NCBI RefSeq assembly: GCF_000016185.1
Contig: NC_011420.2
Coordinates: 2,562,501-2,626,500 of the forward strand
Source of the DNA: Rhodospirillum centenum SW
GTDB taxonomy: Bacteria > Pseudomonadota > Alphaproteobacteria > Azospirillales > Azospirillaceae
Direction: 5' to 3'
Length of the DNA stretch: 64,000 nucleotides
Shown here piece after piece: positions 17,088 through 25,748 of the stretch (positions are counted from its first letter, which is position 1; each line of letters starts with the position of its first letter). The position numbers and the translations under genes are program-made. Below the pieces are notes generated by a model, which was given only the letters and a program-made list of their open reading frames with translations, was not told where the DNA came from and searched no databases.

Positions 17088-17759
17088 ATGGCTTGGACCC
17101 GTGAGGAGATGGCCGCCCGCGCCGCCCGCGAGCTGCGCGACGGTTTCTACGTCAACCTGGGCATCGGCATCCCGACCCTGGTGGTCAACTTCATCCCCGA
17201 GGGCATGAAGGTGACCTTGCAGAGCGAGAACGGCATGCTGGGCATGGGCCCCTTCCCCTTCGAGGGAGAGGAGGACCCCGACCTGATCAATGCCGGCAAG
17301 CAGACGATCACCGAGCTGCCCTATTCCAGCTATTTCAGCTCGGCCGACAGCTTCGGGATGATCCGCGGCGGCCATATCGACCTGTCCGTGCTGGGCGCCA
17401 TGCAGGTGGCGGAGAACGGCGACCTCGCCAACTGGATGATCCCGGGCAAGATGGTCAAGGGCATGGGCGGCGCCATGGACCTGGTGGCCGGGGTCAAGAA
17501 GGTCGTCGTGGTGATGGAGCACAGCGCCCGCGACAAGGCCACCGGCAAGGACGAGCCCAAGCTGCTGCACCGCTGCACCCTGCCGCTGACGGGCGCGCGG
17601 GTGGTGGACATGGTCATCACCGACCTGGGCGTCTTCACCATCGACAAGAAGGGCGACGGCGGCATGATCCTGGTCGAGACGGCGCCCGGCTGCACCTTGG
17701 ACGAGATCCGCAGCAAGACCGAAGCGTCCTTCACCGTCGCCCCGTCGGCCGGCGGCTGA
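17088..17759 (+). CDS. scoB: 3-oxoacid CoA-transferase subunit B
   Basis: This 223-residue beta subunit contains the catalytic motif [10 protein letters not shown], with the CoA-accepting glutamate at 47, and [11 protein letters not shown] (21-31), which belongs to the same family. The ATG at 17088 follows GGGAGGA by about 6 bases and lies 11 bases after the scoA stop. Later blocks [24 protein letters not shown] and [10 protein letters not shown] are typical. It completes the enzyme with ScoA. Confidence 0.94.
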   Translation: MAWTREEMAARAARELRDGFYVNLGIGIPTLVVNFIPEGMKVTLQSENGMLGMGPFPFEGEEDPDLINAGKQTITELPYSSYFSSADSFGMIRGGHIDLSVLGAMQVAENGDLANWMIPGKMVKGMGGAMDLVAGVKKVVVVMEHSARDKATGKDEPKLLHRCTLPLTGARVVDMVITDLGVFTIDKKGDGGMILVETAPGCTLDEIRSKTEASFTVAPSAGG

Positions 17760-17870
17760 CGTTTCCCGACCGGCCGGCCCCGCCTGCATACCCCCTGCCC
17801 GCATGCCCGCTGCCCGCCTGCCCCTCCCGGCTTGACAGCGGCGGGGCGGCGGGGGCCTATCGGCGGCATC

Positions 17871-18932
17871 ATGCCGCGTGACAGGATCAGACCCGCCCGC
17901 ACCCTCCGCAGCCCCGGCGCCCTGGCCGATGCCGGCCTCTTGCCGGACGACGGCCGCCTGCCGGCGCTGGAGGCGGTGGCCCGCCGCTTCGCCGTGGCCG
18001 TCACCCCGGCCGTGGCCGAGCTGGTGGACCCGACCGACCCCGCCGACCCCGTGGCCCGCCAGTTCCTGCCCGACCCGGCGGAGCTGGAGACGCGCCCGGA
18101 GGAACTGGCCGACCCGATCGGGGACGCCCCCTTCTCCCCGGTGAAGGGGATCGTCCACCGCTACCGCGACCGGGTGCTGCTGAAGCCGGTCCACACCTGC
18201 CCCGTCTACTGCCGCTTCTGCTTCCGGCGGGAGATGGTCGGCCCCGGCGCCGAGACGCTGGACGGGGCCGACCTGGACGCCGCGCTGGACTACATCGCCG
18301 CCCGGCCGGAGATCTGGGAGGTGATCCTGACGGGCGGCGACCCGCTGATCCTGTCGCCCCGCCGGCTGGCGGAGATCGTGGCGCGGCTGGACGCCATCCC
18401 CCATGTCGGCATCGTGCGCCTGCACAGCCGCGTGCCCGTCGTCGATCCCGAGCGGGTGACGGCGGAGCTGGTGGCCGCCCTGCGCGGCCGGCGCCTGACC
18501 ACCTGGGTGATGCTGCACGCCAACCACTGGAAGGAGCTGACGGAGGAGGCGCGCGCCGCCATCGCCCGGCTGGTCGATGCCGGCATCCCGATGCTGTCGC
18601 AGTCGGTGCTGCTGAAGGGCGTGAACGACGATGTGGAGACGCTGGCCCGCACCTTCCGCGCCCTGGTCGCGGCCCGGGTCAAGCCGCACTACCTGCACCA
18701 GGGCGATCTGGCCAAGGGCACGGCGCATTTCCGCACCACCGTCGCCGAGGGGCAGGCCCTGATGCGGGCCCTGCGCGGCGACGTCTCCGGCCTGTGCCAG
18801 CCGACCTACGTGCTGGACATCCCCGGCGGGCACGGCAAGGTGCCGCTGACGCCGACCCACGCCGAACCGGACGGCGCCGGCGGCTGGACCGTCACCGACC
18901 CCCGCGGTGGCCGGCACCCCTACCGGGGGTAG
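17871..18932 (+). CDS. Lysine 2,3-aminomutase-like radical SAM protein (KamA/EpmB type)
   Basis: The 353-residue protein binds a 4Fe-4S cluster through CPVYCRFC (Cys 110, 114, 117), has GGDP (155-158) for SAM binding, and IPGGHGKVP with Lys 323, the likely PLP lysine. Asp 279 (HQGDL) and Asp 316 (VLDIPGG) align with the two residues that hold lysine in lysine 2,3-aminomutase. It lacks the zinc-binding C-terminal extension of clostridial enzymes, so it is close to EpmB, which makes beta-lysine for elongation factor P. No epmA or efp lies nearby in the window. The ATG at 17871 was preferred over a TTG 13 codons earlier. EpmB versus free-lysine mutase is open. Confidence 0.85.
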   Translation: MPRDRIRPARTLRSPGALADAGLLPDDGRLPALEAVARRFAVAVTPAVAELVDPTDPADPVARQFLPDPAELETRPEELADPIGDAPFSPVKGIVHRYRDRVLLKPVHTCPVYCRFCFRREMVGPGAETLDGADLDAALDYIAARPEIWEVILTGGDPLILSPRRLAEIVARLDAIPHVGIVRLHSRVPVVDPERVTAELVAALRGRRLTTWVMLHANHWKELTEEARAAIARLVDAGIPMLSQSVLLKGVNDDVETLARTFRALVAARVKPHYLHQGDLAKGTAHFRTTVAEGQALMRALRGDVSGLCQPTYVLDIPGGHGKVPLTPTHAEPDGAGGWTVTDPRGGRHPYRG

Positions 18933-18970
18933 GGCCGGCCGGCCACGGAGGGTCTACGCCGGCAGGATCA

Positions 18971-19741
18971 TCAGGCCGGCAGGGTCGGGCCGCCGCCGCG
19001 CGGCGCCACGATGCCGGAGAAGACCGCCACCGTGCGGGCGGTGCCGGAGACGAACTGGCGCCAGAGCAGCAGCGCGAAGACGCCCAGGGTGAAGGCCATG
19101 AAGGGCACCGGCCCGGCCAGCCAGCCCAGCGAGGCGAGCGCATAGTAGTAGCAGCGCAGCCCGCCGTTGAAGCTGCGCACCGACAGCGACAGCACGGTCG
19201 CCGCCTCGTCCGCCAGTTGCTCCGCCGTGGCCGCGTCCACCCGCACGGTGCCCACCATGTCAGCATCCGCCGCCCCCCGCCCGATGCCGACCGGGGACGC
19301 GCCCAGCAGCGCCACCGTGTAGTTGAACTGCCGCAGCGACCAGGTGAAGTTGAAGAAGGCCAGGATGAAGACGGCGATCTGCAACAGCACCTTCAGCTCG
19401 AACAGGTGCCGGCTGGTCGCCACGGTGAAGCCCAGTTCCGTCACCACCCGGTGCGCATCGTCCGCCGCGGCCAGCACGCCCAGCAGGCCGGCCAGCAGCA
19501 GCACGGAGGTGGAGGCGAAGAAGCTGGCCGAGCCGATCAGATGACCCAGCAGCATGCTGTCCATCATCCGGTTCTCGCGCAGCAGCATGTTCCGCATCCA
19601 GGCCCGGCGGACCTGATGCATGCGCCGGTTCAGGCTCTTCAGGCCGGACAGGTGGCGGTCCACCAGCAGGCCGTGCAGGGCCCAGGTGCCGGCGAAGCAG
19701 CCGAGCGCCAGGAGGTCGAGCGGGGTCAGGTCGAAGGGCAT
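18971..19741 (-). CDS. DUF599 membrane protein
   Basis: The 256-residue protein has about four membrane helices (near 8-25, 65-90, 115-135 and 205-235) with the DUF599 features LHGLLVDRH, MRNMLLRENRMMDSML and SFNGGLRCYYYALA. The function of the family is unknown. The ATG at 19741 begins just before the first helix; the open frame upstream codes only for Arg/Pro-rich sequence. It lies 208 bases downstream of maiA on the same strand. Confidence 0.83.
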   Translation of the reverse strand: MPFDLTPLDLLALGCFAGTWALHGLLVDRHLSGLKSLNRRMHQVRRAWMRNMLLRENRMMDSMLLGHLIGSASFFASTSVLLLAGLLGVLAAADDAHRVVTELGFTVATSRHLFELKVLLQIAVFILAFFNFTWSLRQFNYTVALLGASPVGIGRGAADADMVGTVRVDAATAEQLADEAATVLSLSVRSFNGGLRCYYYALASLGWLAGPVPFMAFTLGVFALLLWRQFVSGTARTVAVFSGIVAPRGGGPTLPA

Positions 19742-19914
19742 GGTCGGGCGCTCGGCGGCAGACAGTCGGGGGAAGACGGTCGGGGGGAAGGAACCAGGAG
19801 GTATAGGGGAGGCTGCGGCGATCGGCAGCAGCCCCGATGCTGCCGCAACCCGCCCCCGCCGGTCCACCCCCGGCGCCGGCGCCCCTGCCCCGCGCGCCCT
19901 GACCCCCGCGCCCT

Positions 19915-19940
19915 CTGCCCCGCGTGTTCTGCCCCGCGTG
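19915..19940. repeat. Two 14-base tandem units downstream of maiA
   Basis: CTGCCCCGCGTG occurs at 19915-19926 and 19929-19940, inside a run of related but decayed units that starts near 19885. It lies in the gap between maiA and the DUF599 gene. Confidence 0.6.
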
Positions 19941-19949
19941 CCCTGCCGG

Positions 19950-20591
19950 CTACACCGCGGCGTCCGGCTGGTTCTCCGGGGCCGCGTCCCGGAAGGCCGG
20001 CAGCTCGCGGCAGTGCGCGTCGATGCGCAGCAGGGTCGGGCAGGCGTCCAGGTCGCAGTCGAAGCGGCGGGCGTTGAAGAGCTGCGGCACCAGGCAGACA
20101 TCCGCCAGGGTCGGCGCGTCGCCGAAGCAGCAGCGGCCGGCCGTGGGCGCCACCATCGTCTCCAGCGCCGCCAGCGCGCTTTCGATCCAGTGCCGGATCC
20201 AGGCGTTCACCGTGTCGTCCGGCTGGCCCAGGGTGCGGCGGAGATAGGTCAGGACCCGCAGATTGTTGATCGGGTGGATGTCGCAGGCGATGGCCAGCGC
20301 GACCGCCCGTACCCGGGCCCGCTCCAGCGCCGCCGCCGGCAGCAGCGGCGGTTCGGGGTGCGTCTCCTCCAGATATTCCAGGATGGCGAGCGACTGGGTG
20401 AGGAGCTGGCCCCCGTCCTCCAGCGCCGGGACCAGCCCCTGCGGGTTGAGCGCCAGATAGTCCGGGCGGCGGTGCTGGCCGCCGTCCTTGACCAGATGGA
20501 TGCAGGCCGACTCCCAGGCGATGCCCTTGAGGTTCAGGGCGATCCGCACCCGGTAGGCGGCGGAGGAGCGGAAATAGGTATAGAGCTTCAT
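19950..20591 (-). CDS. maiA: Maleylacetoacetate isomerase
   Basis: This 213-residue zeta-class glutathione transferase turns maleylacetoacetate into fumarylacetoacetate in tyrosine and homogentisate breakdown. The N-terminal motif YFRSSAAYRVRIALNLKGI with the SSAA/S-x-RVRIAL signature binds glutathione; NPQGLVPALEDGG and TQSLAILEYLEE follow, and the C-terminal helical domain has PTLADVCLVPQLFNARRF. It overlaps the upstream fumarylacetoacetase gene by ATGA, in the operon hmgA-fah-maiA. Confidence 0.93.
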   Translation of the reverse strand: MKLYTYFRSSAAYRVRIALNLKGIAWESACIHLVKDGGQHRRPDYLALNPQGLVPALEDGGQLLTQSLAILEYLEETHPEPPLLPAAALERARVRAVALAIACDIHPINNLRVLTYLRRTLGQPDDTVNAWIRHWIESALAALETMVAPTAGRCCFGDAPTLADVCLVPQLFNARRFDCDLDACPTLLRIDAHCRELPAFRDAAPENQPDAAV

Positions 20592-21628
20592 CGCCCGCCC
20601 GCCGCCCCGCTTCCGCCGGGCGCCACCGTCTGTTCGATGGCGCCGAAGATGCTGCGGCCGTCCGCGTCCAGCATCTCGATCCGCACGCGGTCGCCGAAGC
20701 GCAGGAAGGGTGTCCTCGGACGGCCCTCCCGCAGCATCTCCACCGTGCGGATCTCGGCAAGGCAGGAATAGCCGCAGCCCCCCTCCGCGATGGGCCGGCC
20801 GGGGCCGCCGTCGGGGTCGCGGTTGGAGACGGTGCCGGAGCCGATGATGCTGCCGGCGCAGAGCGGCCGGGTCTTCGCCGCGTGCGCGACCAGCCGGCCG
20901 AAATCGAAGGTCATGTCGGTGCCGGCGTCCGGCCGGCCGAAGGGCTGGCCGTTGATCCAGGACAGCAGCGGCCGGTGCAGCTTCCCCTCCCGCCAGGCCC
21001 CGCCCAGTTCGTCCGGCGTCACCGCGACGGGGCTGAAGGCGCTGGACGGCTTGGACTGGAAGAAGCCGAAGCCCTTGGCCAGTTCGCCGGGGATCAGGCC
21101 GCGCAGGGAGACGTCGTTGACCAGCATGACCAGCGCGATCCGGTCCAGCGCCGCCGCCGGGTCGATCCCCATGGGCACGTCGGTGGTGACGACCGCCACC
21201 TCCGCCTCCAGGTCGATGCCCCAGCCCTCGTCCGCCGCCAGGATCGGGTCGCGCGGGCCGAGGAAGCTGTCGCTGCCGCCCTGGTACATCAGCGGGTCGG
21301 TCCAGAAGCTGTCCGGCATCTCCGCGCCGCGCGCCTTGCGCACCAGCGCCACATGGTTGACGTAGGCCGACCCGTCCGCCCACTGGAAGGCACGCGGCAG
21401 GGGGCTGTGGCAGGCGTCCGGATCGAAGGGCATCACGCCTTCGACGCCGCCATCGGTCTCCAGTCCGGCGGCGATGCCCTCCAGCCGCGGCCGGACCTCG
21501 GCCCAGCGGTCCAGGGCCTCCTGCAGGGTGCGGGCGACGGCGGGCACGGGGGCGCAGCGGGAAAGGTCGCGGCTGACCACCACCAGGGTGCCGTCGCGGC
21601 CGCCGGCCTTGAGCGATGCGAGTTTCAT
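20588..21628 (-). CDS. Fumarylacetoacetase (FAH family hydrolase)
   Basis: The 346-residue protein is of the short bacterial FAH type. It splits fumarylacetoacetate into fumarate and acetoacetate, the last step of the pathway. Visible blocks are YVNHVALVRKARG, DLEAEVAVVT (metal-binding Glu), MLVNDVSLRGLIPGE, GFGFFQSKPSSAFSPV and GTVSNRD. Eukaryotic enzymes are near 420 residues, so this is a compact form. It is between hmgA (12 bases upstream) and maiA (4-base overlap). Genomic order supports fumarylacetoacetate as substrate. Confidence 0.9.
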   Translation of the reverse strand: MKLASLKAGGRDGTLVVVSRDLSRCAPVPAVARTLQEALDRWAEVRPRLEGIAAGLETDGGVEGVMPFDPDACHSPLPRAFQWADGSAYVNHVALVRKARGAEMPDSFWTDPLMYQGGSDSFLGPRDPILAADEGWGIDLEAEVAVVTTDVPMGIDPAAALDRIALVMLVNDVSLRGLIPGELAKGFGFFQSKPSSAFSPVAVTPDELGGAWREGKLHRPLLSWINGQPFGRPDAGTDMTFDFGRLVAHAAKTRPLCAGSIIGSGTVSNRDPDGGPGRPIAEGGCGYSCLAEIRTVEMLREGRPRTPFLRFGDRVRIEMLDADGRSIFGAIEQTVAPGGSGAAGGR

Positions 21629-21640
21629 GGGCTCCGGTCC

Positions 21641-22777
21641 TCAGCGCGTGCGCCAGCTTTCGGCATAGGCGGCCAGTTCCACCGCCTCCAGGCCGGGGGC
21701 GACCTCCAGCGCGTCGCGGGTGTCCAGCATGACGGCATATTCGTCCGTGGCCTCCTTGCTCTGCCGGAATGCCCGGGCCAGCGCCTTGGGGTGCGGCCCG
21801 TGGGTGAAGCCGCAGGGGTGGAAGGTCAGCATGCCGGCCTTGATGTTGTCGCGGCTGAAGAAATCGCCAGCGTGGTAGAACAGCACCTCGTCATAGTCGT
21901 CGTTGTTGTGGAAGAACGGCACCTTGAGCGCCCCCTCGTCCGTCTCGAACGGCCGCGGGGTGAAGGTGCAGACGACGAAGCGGTCCGCCACGAAGGTGGT
22001 GTGGGCGCTGGGCGGCAGGTGGTAGCGGTGGCTCATCAGCGGCCGGATGTCCCGCACGTTCAGCCGCACCGGCGCCAGATCGCCCTTCCAGCCCACCGCA
22101 TCCAGCGGGTTGAAGGGATAGCTGACGGTGGACAGCCGGCCGCCCCGCTTCACCGCCACCCGCCAGATGCCGTCCGGCCCGGCATGGTCCTGCTGTGCCA
22201 GGAAGGCGTCATTGATGGCGGGGGTGTCCAGCACCGCCGGGTCGAACACGGCATGCGGCCCCACCATGCCGCGGTCGGGAAGCTGGTAGGTCGATCCCGT
22301 CGCCTCGACCAGCAGCGCCGTCACCGGCCGGTGCGGAACCAGCCGCCACATCGTCCCCCGCGGCAGCACGACATAGTCGCCCGCCTCCACCGCCAGATGC
22401 CCGTAGTCGCAGAAGAGGTCGCCCGCCCCCTGGTGGACGAAGACCAGTTCGTCACCATCCCCGTTGCGGACCAGATGGTCCATGGCGGTGTCGCACTGCC
22501 AGATGCGCAGGGCCGTGTGGGCGTTCGACAGCACCGGCCGCGCCTGCCACGGACCGGCCGCCGCGGGCAGGTCTCGCACCAGATCGAAGGCGCGCGGGCG
22601 CAGCGGCCCCTCCCAGCCCAGCCAGCCGGTGGGCGGGTGGCGGTGGTACATGTGGGTGGCGGGGCCGAAGAAGCCCTCCTTGCCGATCTCGCGCTCATAG
22701 GTGCCGGGCGGCAGGTCGGCGTGCGCCTGGCGCGACGCCGTGCCTTCGATCCGGGGGAACGGAATGTAGCGGCGCAT
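21641..22777 (-). CDS. hmgA: Homogentisate 1,2-dioxygenase
   Basis: This iron enzyme opens the ring of homogentisate to maleylacetoacetate. The 378-residue form is shorter than the eukaryotic 430-445. Likely iron ligands lie in HNNDDYDEVLFY and HPCGFTHGPHP, together with YRHPPTGW-like blocks near the N-terminus (MYHRHPPTGWLGWEG). The ATG at 22777 has GGGAG about 8 bases upstream; the long frame upstream of it belongs to the antisense strand of the MarR gene. First gene of hmgA-fah-maiA, divergent from a MarR regulator that probably controls it. No hppD is in the window. Confidence 0.93.
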   Translation of the reverse strand: MRRYIPFPRIEGTASRQAHADLPPGTYEREIGKEGFFGPATHMYHRHPPTGWLGWEGPLRPRAFDLVRDLPAAAGPWQARPVLSNAHTALRIWQCDTAMDHLVRNGDGDELVFVHQGAGDLFCDYGHLAVEAGDYVVLPRGTMWRLVPHRPVTALLVEATGSTYQLPDRGMVGPHAVFDPAVLDTPAINDAFLAQQDHAGPDGIWRVAVKRGGRLSTVSYPFNPLDAVGWKGDLAPVRLNVRDIRPLMSHRYHLPPSAHTTFVADRFVVCTFTPRPFETDEGALKVPFFHNNDDYDEVLFYHAGDFFSRDNIKAGMLTFHPCGFTHGPHPKALARAFRQSKEATDEYAVMLDTRDALEVAPGLEAVELAAYAESWRTR

Positions 22778-22873
22778 GGCGTCTGCTCCCTGGCCGACGG
22801 AGGGGCGGACCGGGACCGCACCCGGCCATCCGCCGGACGGTCGTTTCATCTGGAACGATACTAGGGCGACAAT

Positions 22874-22887
22874 GTTGCGCTTGCAAC
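22874..22887. promoter_or_regulatory. Inverted repeat, candidate MarR operator
   Basis: GTTGC, GCTT, GCAAC form a perfect inverted repeat in the 156-base space between the divergent hmgA and MarR genes, 47 bases upstream of the MarR start. Its position and symmetry fit an operator for the neighbouring regulator. Binding is inferred. Confidence 0.5.
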
Positions 22888-22933
22888 GATGCCGGGGCCG
22901 CGCGACCGTCCGACAACGCAGAATGGCGGTCCC

Positions 22934-23374
22934 ATGCTCCAGCTCGACAGTTTCATCCCCTACCGCATCAACGTCCTGGCGAAGCGGATCAGCAAGGCGC
23001 TCGCCACCCGCTACCAGGAACAGTTCGGGATCAGCGTCCCGGAATGGCGGGTGCTGGCGATCCTGGGGCGCGAACAGCCGCTCAGCTCCAACGACCTCGT
23101 CGAGCGCAGCCAGATGGACAAGGCGAAGGTCAGCCGCGCCGTGGCGGCGCTGGTGGACCGTGGCTTCCTGTCCCGCGCGGTGCATCCCGACGACCAGCGC
23201 CTGCTGCAGCTCCGCTTCACGGCGGCGGGCCGCGCGCTCTATGAGCGGATAGCACCGCTGGCGCTGGCCTGGCAGCAGCAGCTCCTGGACGCGCTGCCGC
23301 CCGACGACCGCGCCGCCCTGACCCGGCTGATCGACCGGATGGAGGAGCGGCTGCGGGAGATGGACGGGGTCTGA
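22934..23374 (+). CDS. MarR-family transcriptional regulator
   Basis: The 146-residue winged-helix repressor has the MarR core: SVPEWRVLAILGREQPLSS, the recognition-helix area MDKAKVSRAVAALVDRGF and the wing SRAVHPDDQRLLQLRFT. It is divergent from hmgA with a palindrome between them, so it probably represses homogentisate breakdown and lets go when an aromatic intermediate binds. The ATG at 22934 begins at the first helix; an upstream start 15 codons earlier is not needed. Ligand unknown. Confidence 0.87.
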   Translation: MLQLDSFIPYRINVLAKRISKALATRYQEQFGISVPEWRVLAILGREQPLSSNDLVERSQMDKAKVSRAVAALVDRGFLSRAVHPDDQRLLQLRFTAAGRALYERIAPLALAWQQQLLDALPPDDRAALTRLIDRMEERLREMDGV

Positions 23375-23390
23375 CGCCGCCGGCAGCCGG

Positions 23391-23978
23391 CTACTCCGCC
23401 GGGCCGCCGCGGCTGGGCCGGCCCCGGCGGGGGTGCAGCTCGTCATAGAGCAGGGCCATCTCCAGCATCTCCTCCGTCAGGCCGGGAAAGGCGGCAAGGA
23501 CGGCCCGCCGGTCGGCGCCCTCGCGCACCAGGACGGCCACCTGACGCACCGGCACGCGGGTGCCGCGGAAGACCGGGGCGCCGGTGCGGCCGTCGGCCCG
23601 CGCCACGACGATCAGCTCGCGCAACTGCCGCAGCCGGTCGATCCGGCCCTGCACCGTGCGGGCCAGATCGCGCAGCCGGACCCGGGTGACGACGAAATCG
23701 TCCGCGACCTCCACATCGACGATGTCGGCCAGACTGCGGGCGTCGCGCAGGGCACGCTGCACGGCCTGCTGCGCCGCCTCCTTCAGATGGGTCGGATAGG
23801 ATTTGAGCGCCTCGCGCACGGCGATCACGACGGTGCGGACGATGTCCAGCTCGCGCCGGCGCGGCGCACTGGCCACGCTTTCCACCGCATGCTCGTCGAA
23901 CGCCTTGGCGATATGCTCATGGCTGACGCCGGAGACGAAGGCCGCCTCGCGCACCGTCAACCTCACCGTGGGCAGCAT
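23391..23978 (-). CDS. DUF433-domain protein with N-terminal HTH-like segment
   Basis: The 195-residue protein has an N-terminal helix-turn-helix-like part (LTVREAAFVSGVSHEHIAKA) and a C-terminal DUF433 domain (about 130-185) with GAPVFRGTRVPVRQVAVLVREG and FPGLTEEMLEMAL. Short DUF433 proteins are often antitoxins of a PIN-like DUF5615 toxin. No such toxin gene flanks it. The added middle region (40-125) makes it longer than the usual 75-residue antitoxin. It lies 16 bases from the end of the MarR gene, converging. Its role is unknown; a regulator or lone antitoxin is possible. Confidence 0.72.
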   Translation of the reverse strand: MLPTVRLTVREAAFVSGVSHEHIAKAFDEHAVESVASAPRRRELDIVRTVVIAVREALKSYPTHLKEAAQQAVQRALRDARSLADIVDVEVADDFVVTRVRLRDLARTVQGRIDRLRQLRELIVVARADGRTGAPVFRGTRVPVRQVAVLVREGADRRAVLAAFPGLTEEMLEMALLYDELHPRRGRPSRGGPAE

Positions 23979-24098
23979 GGCCTCCCCCGACGCCTTGCCG
24001 TCTTTCCGAAGGACCAGTTAACCCAGGGCCGGGGTCGGGCTTGAAGCGGGCGGATTGCCGCGCCGGCCGCATCCGGGAGGAACGCCGGCGGCGGCGTG

Positions 24099-25223
24099 TC
24101 ACGCCTCCTCCCGCTCGGCCTCCTCGTCCTCGCCGACGGGGCGCGGGCCGGAGCGCCGCTCCAGCAGCTCGTACTTGCGCAGATAGCCGCGGAACTGGTG
24201 GTAGTTCAGCCCCAGGTCGGCGGCGGCGCGCTTCTGGTGGAACTGGTTGCGCTCCAGCGCCGTGCGCAGCAGCGCCTTTTCGAAATCCGCCACCTTGCCC
24301 AGGAAGTCGCAGGCCCCGCCGTCCGCGGGCCAGAGCCGCTCCACCCCGTCGCCCGGAGTCGGAGGCTGGGCGACGGTGACGGGAGTCGCGCCCGGGGGTG
24401 TCGCCGGGGCCGTGTCGTAGATCGCCATCTGCGTCGGCCGCCAGGGCGACCTGAAGGGGTCGAAGACGATCTCCTCGATCGCCCGGTCGCTCTCCGGCGC
24501 CCGGTAGACGGCGCGCTCCACCACGTTCTTCAGCTCGCGCACGTTGCCCGGCCAGGGATAGGCCAGCAGGCGCTGCTGCGCATGGGGCGCGAATCCGGGG
24601 AAGAAGGGCTTGCCCAGTTCCTTCACCATGGCGACGGCGAAGTGTTCGGCCAGGATCGGGATGTCCTCCGGCCGGGCGCGCAGCGGCGGGATGGTCAGCA
24701 CGTCGAAGCAGAGCCGGTCCAGCAGGTCGGCGCGGAACTTCCCCTCGTCCGCCAGCCGGGGCAGGTCGGCGTTCGTCGCCCCCACCACCCGCACGTCCAC
24801 CGAGAGGGTCTGGGTGCCGCCGACCCGCTCGAACTCCCCGTACTCGATGATGCGCAGGATCTTCTCCTGCACCCGCAGGCTGGCGGTGGCGATCTCGTCC
24901 AGGAACAGGGTGCCACCGTCGGCCAGCTCGAAGCGGCCGACATGACGCTTCTGCGCGCCGGTGAAGGCGCCGGCCTCATGGCCGAACAGCTCCGTCTCCA
25001 GCAGCGTCTCCGACAGGGCCGCGCAGTTCAGCTTGACGAACGGCCGGTCCCACCGCGGCGACAGATAGTGCAGGCGGGCGGCCACCAGCTCCTTGCCGGT
25101 GCCGCGCTCCCCGATCACCAGGGTCGGACGGTTCAGGGCTGCGGCCTGCGAGACATGCTCCATCAGCGCCGTGAAGGCGGGGGCCTGGCCGATCAGCGAC
25201 GGCGGGCTGGCGGCGGCGGGCAT
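24099..25223 (-). CDS. pspF: PspF-type sigma-54-dependent activator
   Basis: The 374-residue enhancer-binding protein has an AAA+ domain from the N-terminus (Walker A GERGTGKE 38-45, GAFTGA loop 85-90, Walker B GGTLFLDE 103-110) and a C-terminal Fis-type helix-turn-helix (about 325-350, KRAAADLGLNYHQFRGYLRK). It has no receiver or sensory domain, as in PspF, whose activity is held down by direct binding of PspA. A Pro/Thr-rich linker (about 265-300) sits between domains. It is divergent from the psp operon, across a sigma-54 promoter. Confidence 0.94.
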   Translation of the reverse strand: MPAAASPPSLIGQAPAFTALMEHVSQAAALNRPTLVIGERGTGKELVAARLHYLSPRWDRPFVKLNCAALSETLLETELFGHEAGAFTGAQKRHVGRFELADGGTLFLDEIATASLRVQEKILRIIEYGEFERVGGTQTLSVDVRVVGATNADLPRLADEGKFRADLLDRLCFDVLTIPPLRARPEDIPILAEHFAVAMVKELGKPFFPGFAPHAQQRLLAYPWPGNVRELKNVVERAVYRAPESDRAIEEIVFDPFRSPWRPTQMAIYDTAPATPPGATPVTVAQPPTPGDGVERLWPADGGACDFLGKVADFEKALLRTALERNQFHQKRAAADLGLNYHQFRGYLRKYELLERRSGPRPVGEDEEAEREEA

Positions 25224-25446
25224 GTGTCCCCCCTGCGTCTGGGGTCCCGGGCCGGGTGCGCCGGGGCCGTTTCGGGCGGTCGCCCCCGGCTTCCCCGAAG
25301 GCGGAGAAGCGGGATTGGTGTGATCGGCGACCGAGTGGCGAGAACCGCCAAGGAATGGTCCGGATGCTAAACCCGGCCACTGGGGTGGTCAAGACCGATC
25401 GCGGTATCCGCCTTGATTTCCAAGGATTTCCGGCGGACAGGGACGG

Positions 25447-25463
25447 TTGGCACGGTGCTTGCT
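25447..25463 (+). promoter_or_regulatory. Sigma-54 promoter of the psp operon
   Basis: TTGGCACGGTGCTTGCT has GG at 25449-25450 and GC at 25461-25462, exactly ten bases between, matching the TGGCAC-N5-TTGCW consensus. It lies 53 bases before the first psp reading frame and opposite pspF, so PspF bound upstream (about 25230-25420) should activate it. Confidence 0.88.
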
Positions 25464-25515
25464 GATATGTCCCCGACCGGAAGCAGACCTTCTCTCACGA
25501 AGGGGGACAGTGACG

Positions 25516-25734
25516 ATGACAGACCAGACCTTCCAAACCGGACACCTCCCACGGACGGAGACGTTCGGTCGGGAAATCCGGTGCGAACGCGCCCCGGGGA
25601 CGGGCTTCTTCGCCCGCCGGACCGACGGCGTGCTGCGGACCCTCTACGAGGATTTCCGCGCCGTACCGGCGGAGGCCTGGATCATCCTTGCGGTCGCCAC
25701 CGTGATGAGCAACCTTTTCATCGCCCTTGCCTGA
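25516..25734 (+). CDS. Small single-pass membrane protein, first gene of the psp operon
   Basis: The 72-residue product has a polar N-terminal half (MTDQTFQTGHLPRTETFG) and one hydrophobic segment at the extreme C-terminus (WIILAVATVMSNLFIALA). AGGGGGA stands about 9 bases before the ATG. It is the first frame after the sigma-54 promoter and ends 14 bases before pspA. I do not recognise a family. Place and topology suggest a membrane accessory of the phage-shock response, which is inferred. Confidence 0.7.
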   Translation: MTDQTFQTGHLPRTETFGREIRCERAPGTGFFARRTDGVLRTLYEDFRAVPAEAWIILAVATVMSNLFIALA

Positions 25735-25748
25735 AGGAGACCCGTGAC

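Noticed and set aside
16372-18932. A lysine fermentation cluster (CoA transferase plus aminomutase)
   Set aside because: The CoA transferase has SCOT-type features, and no beta-lysine mutase or 3,5-diaminohexanoate genes are present; adjacency is probably chance.
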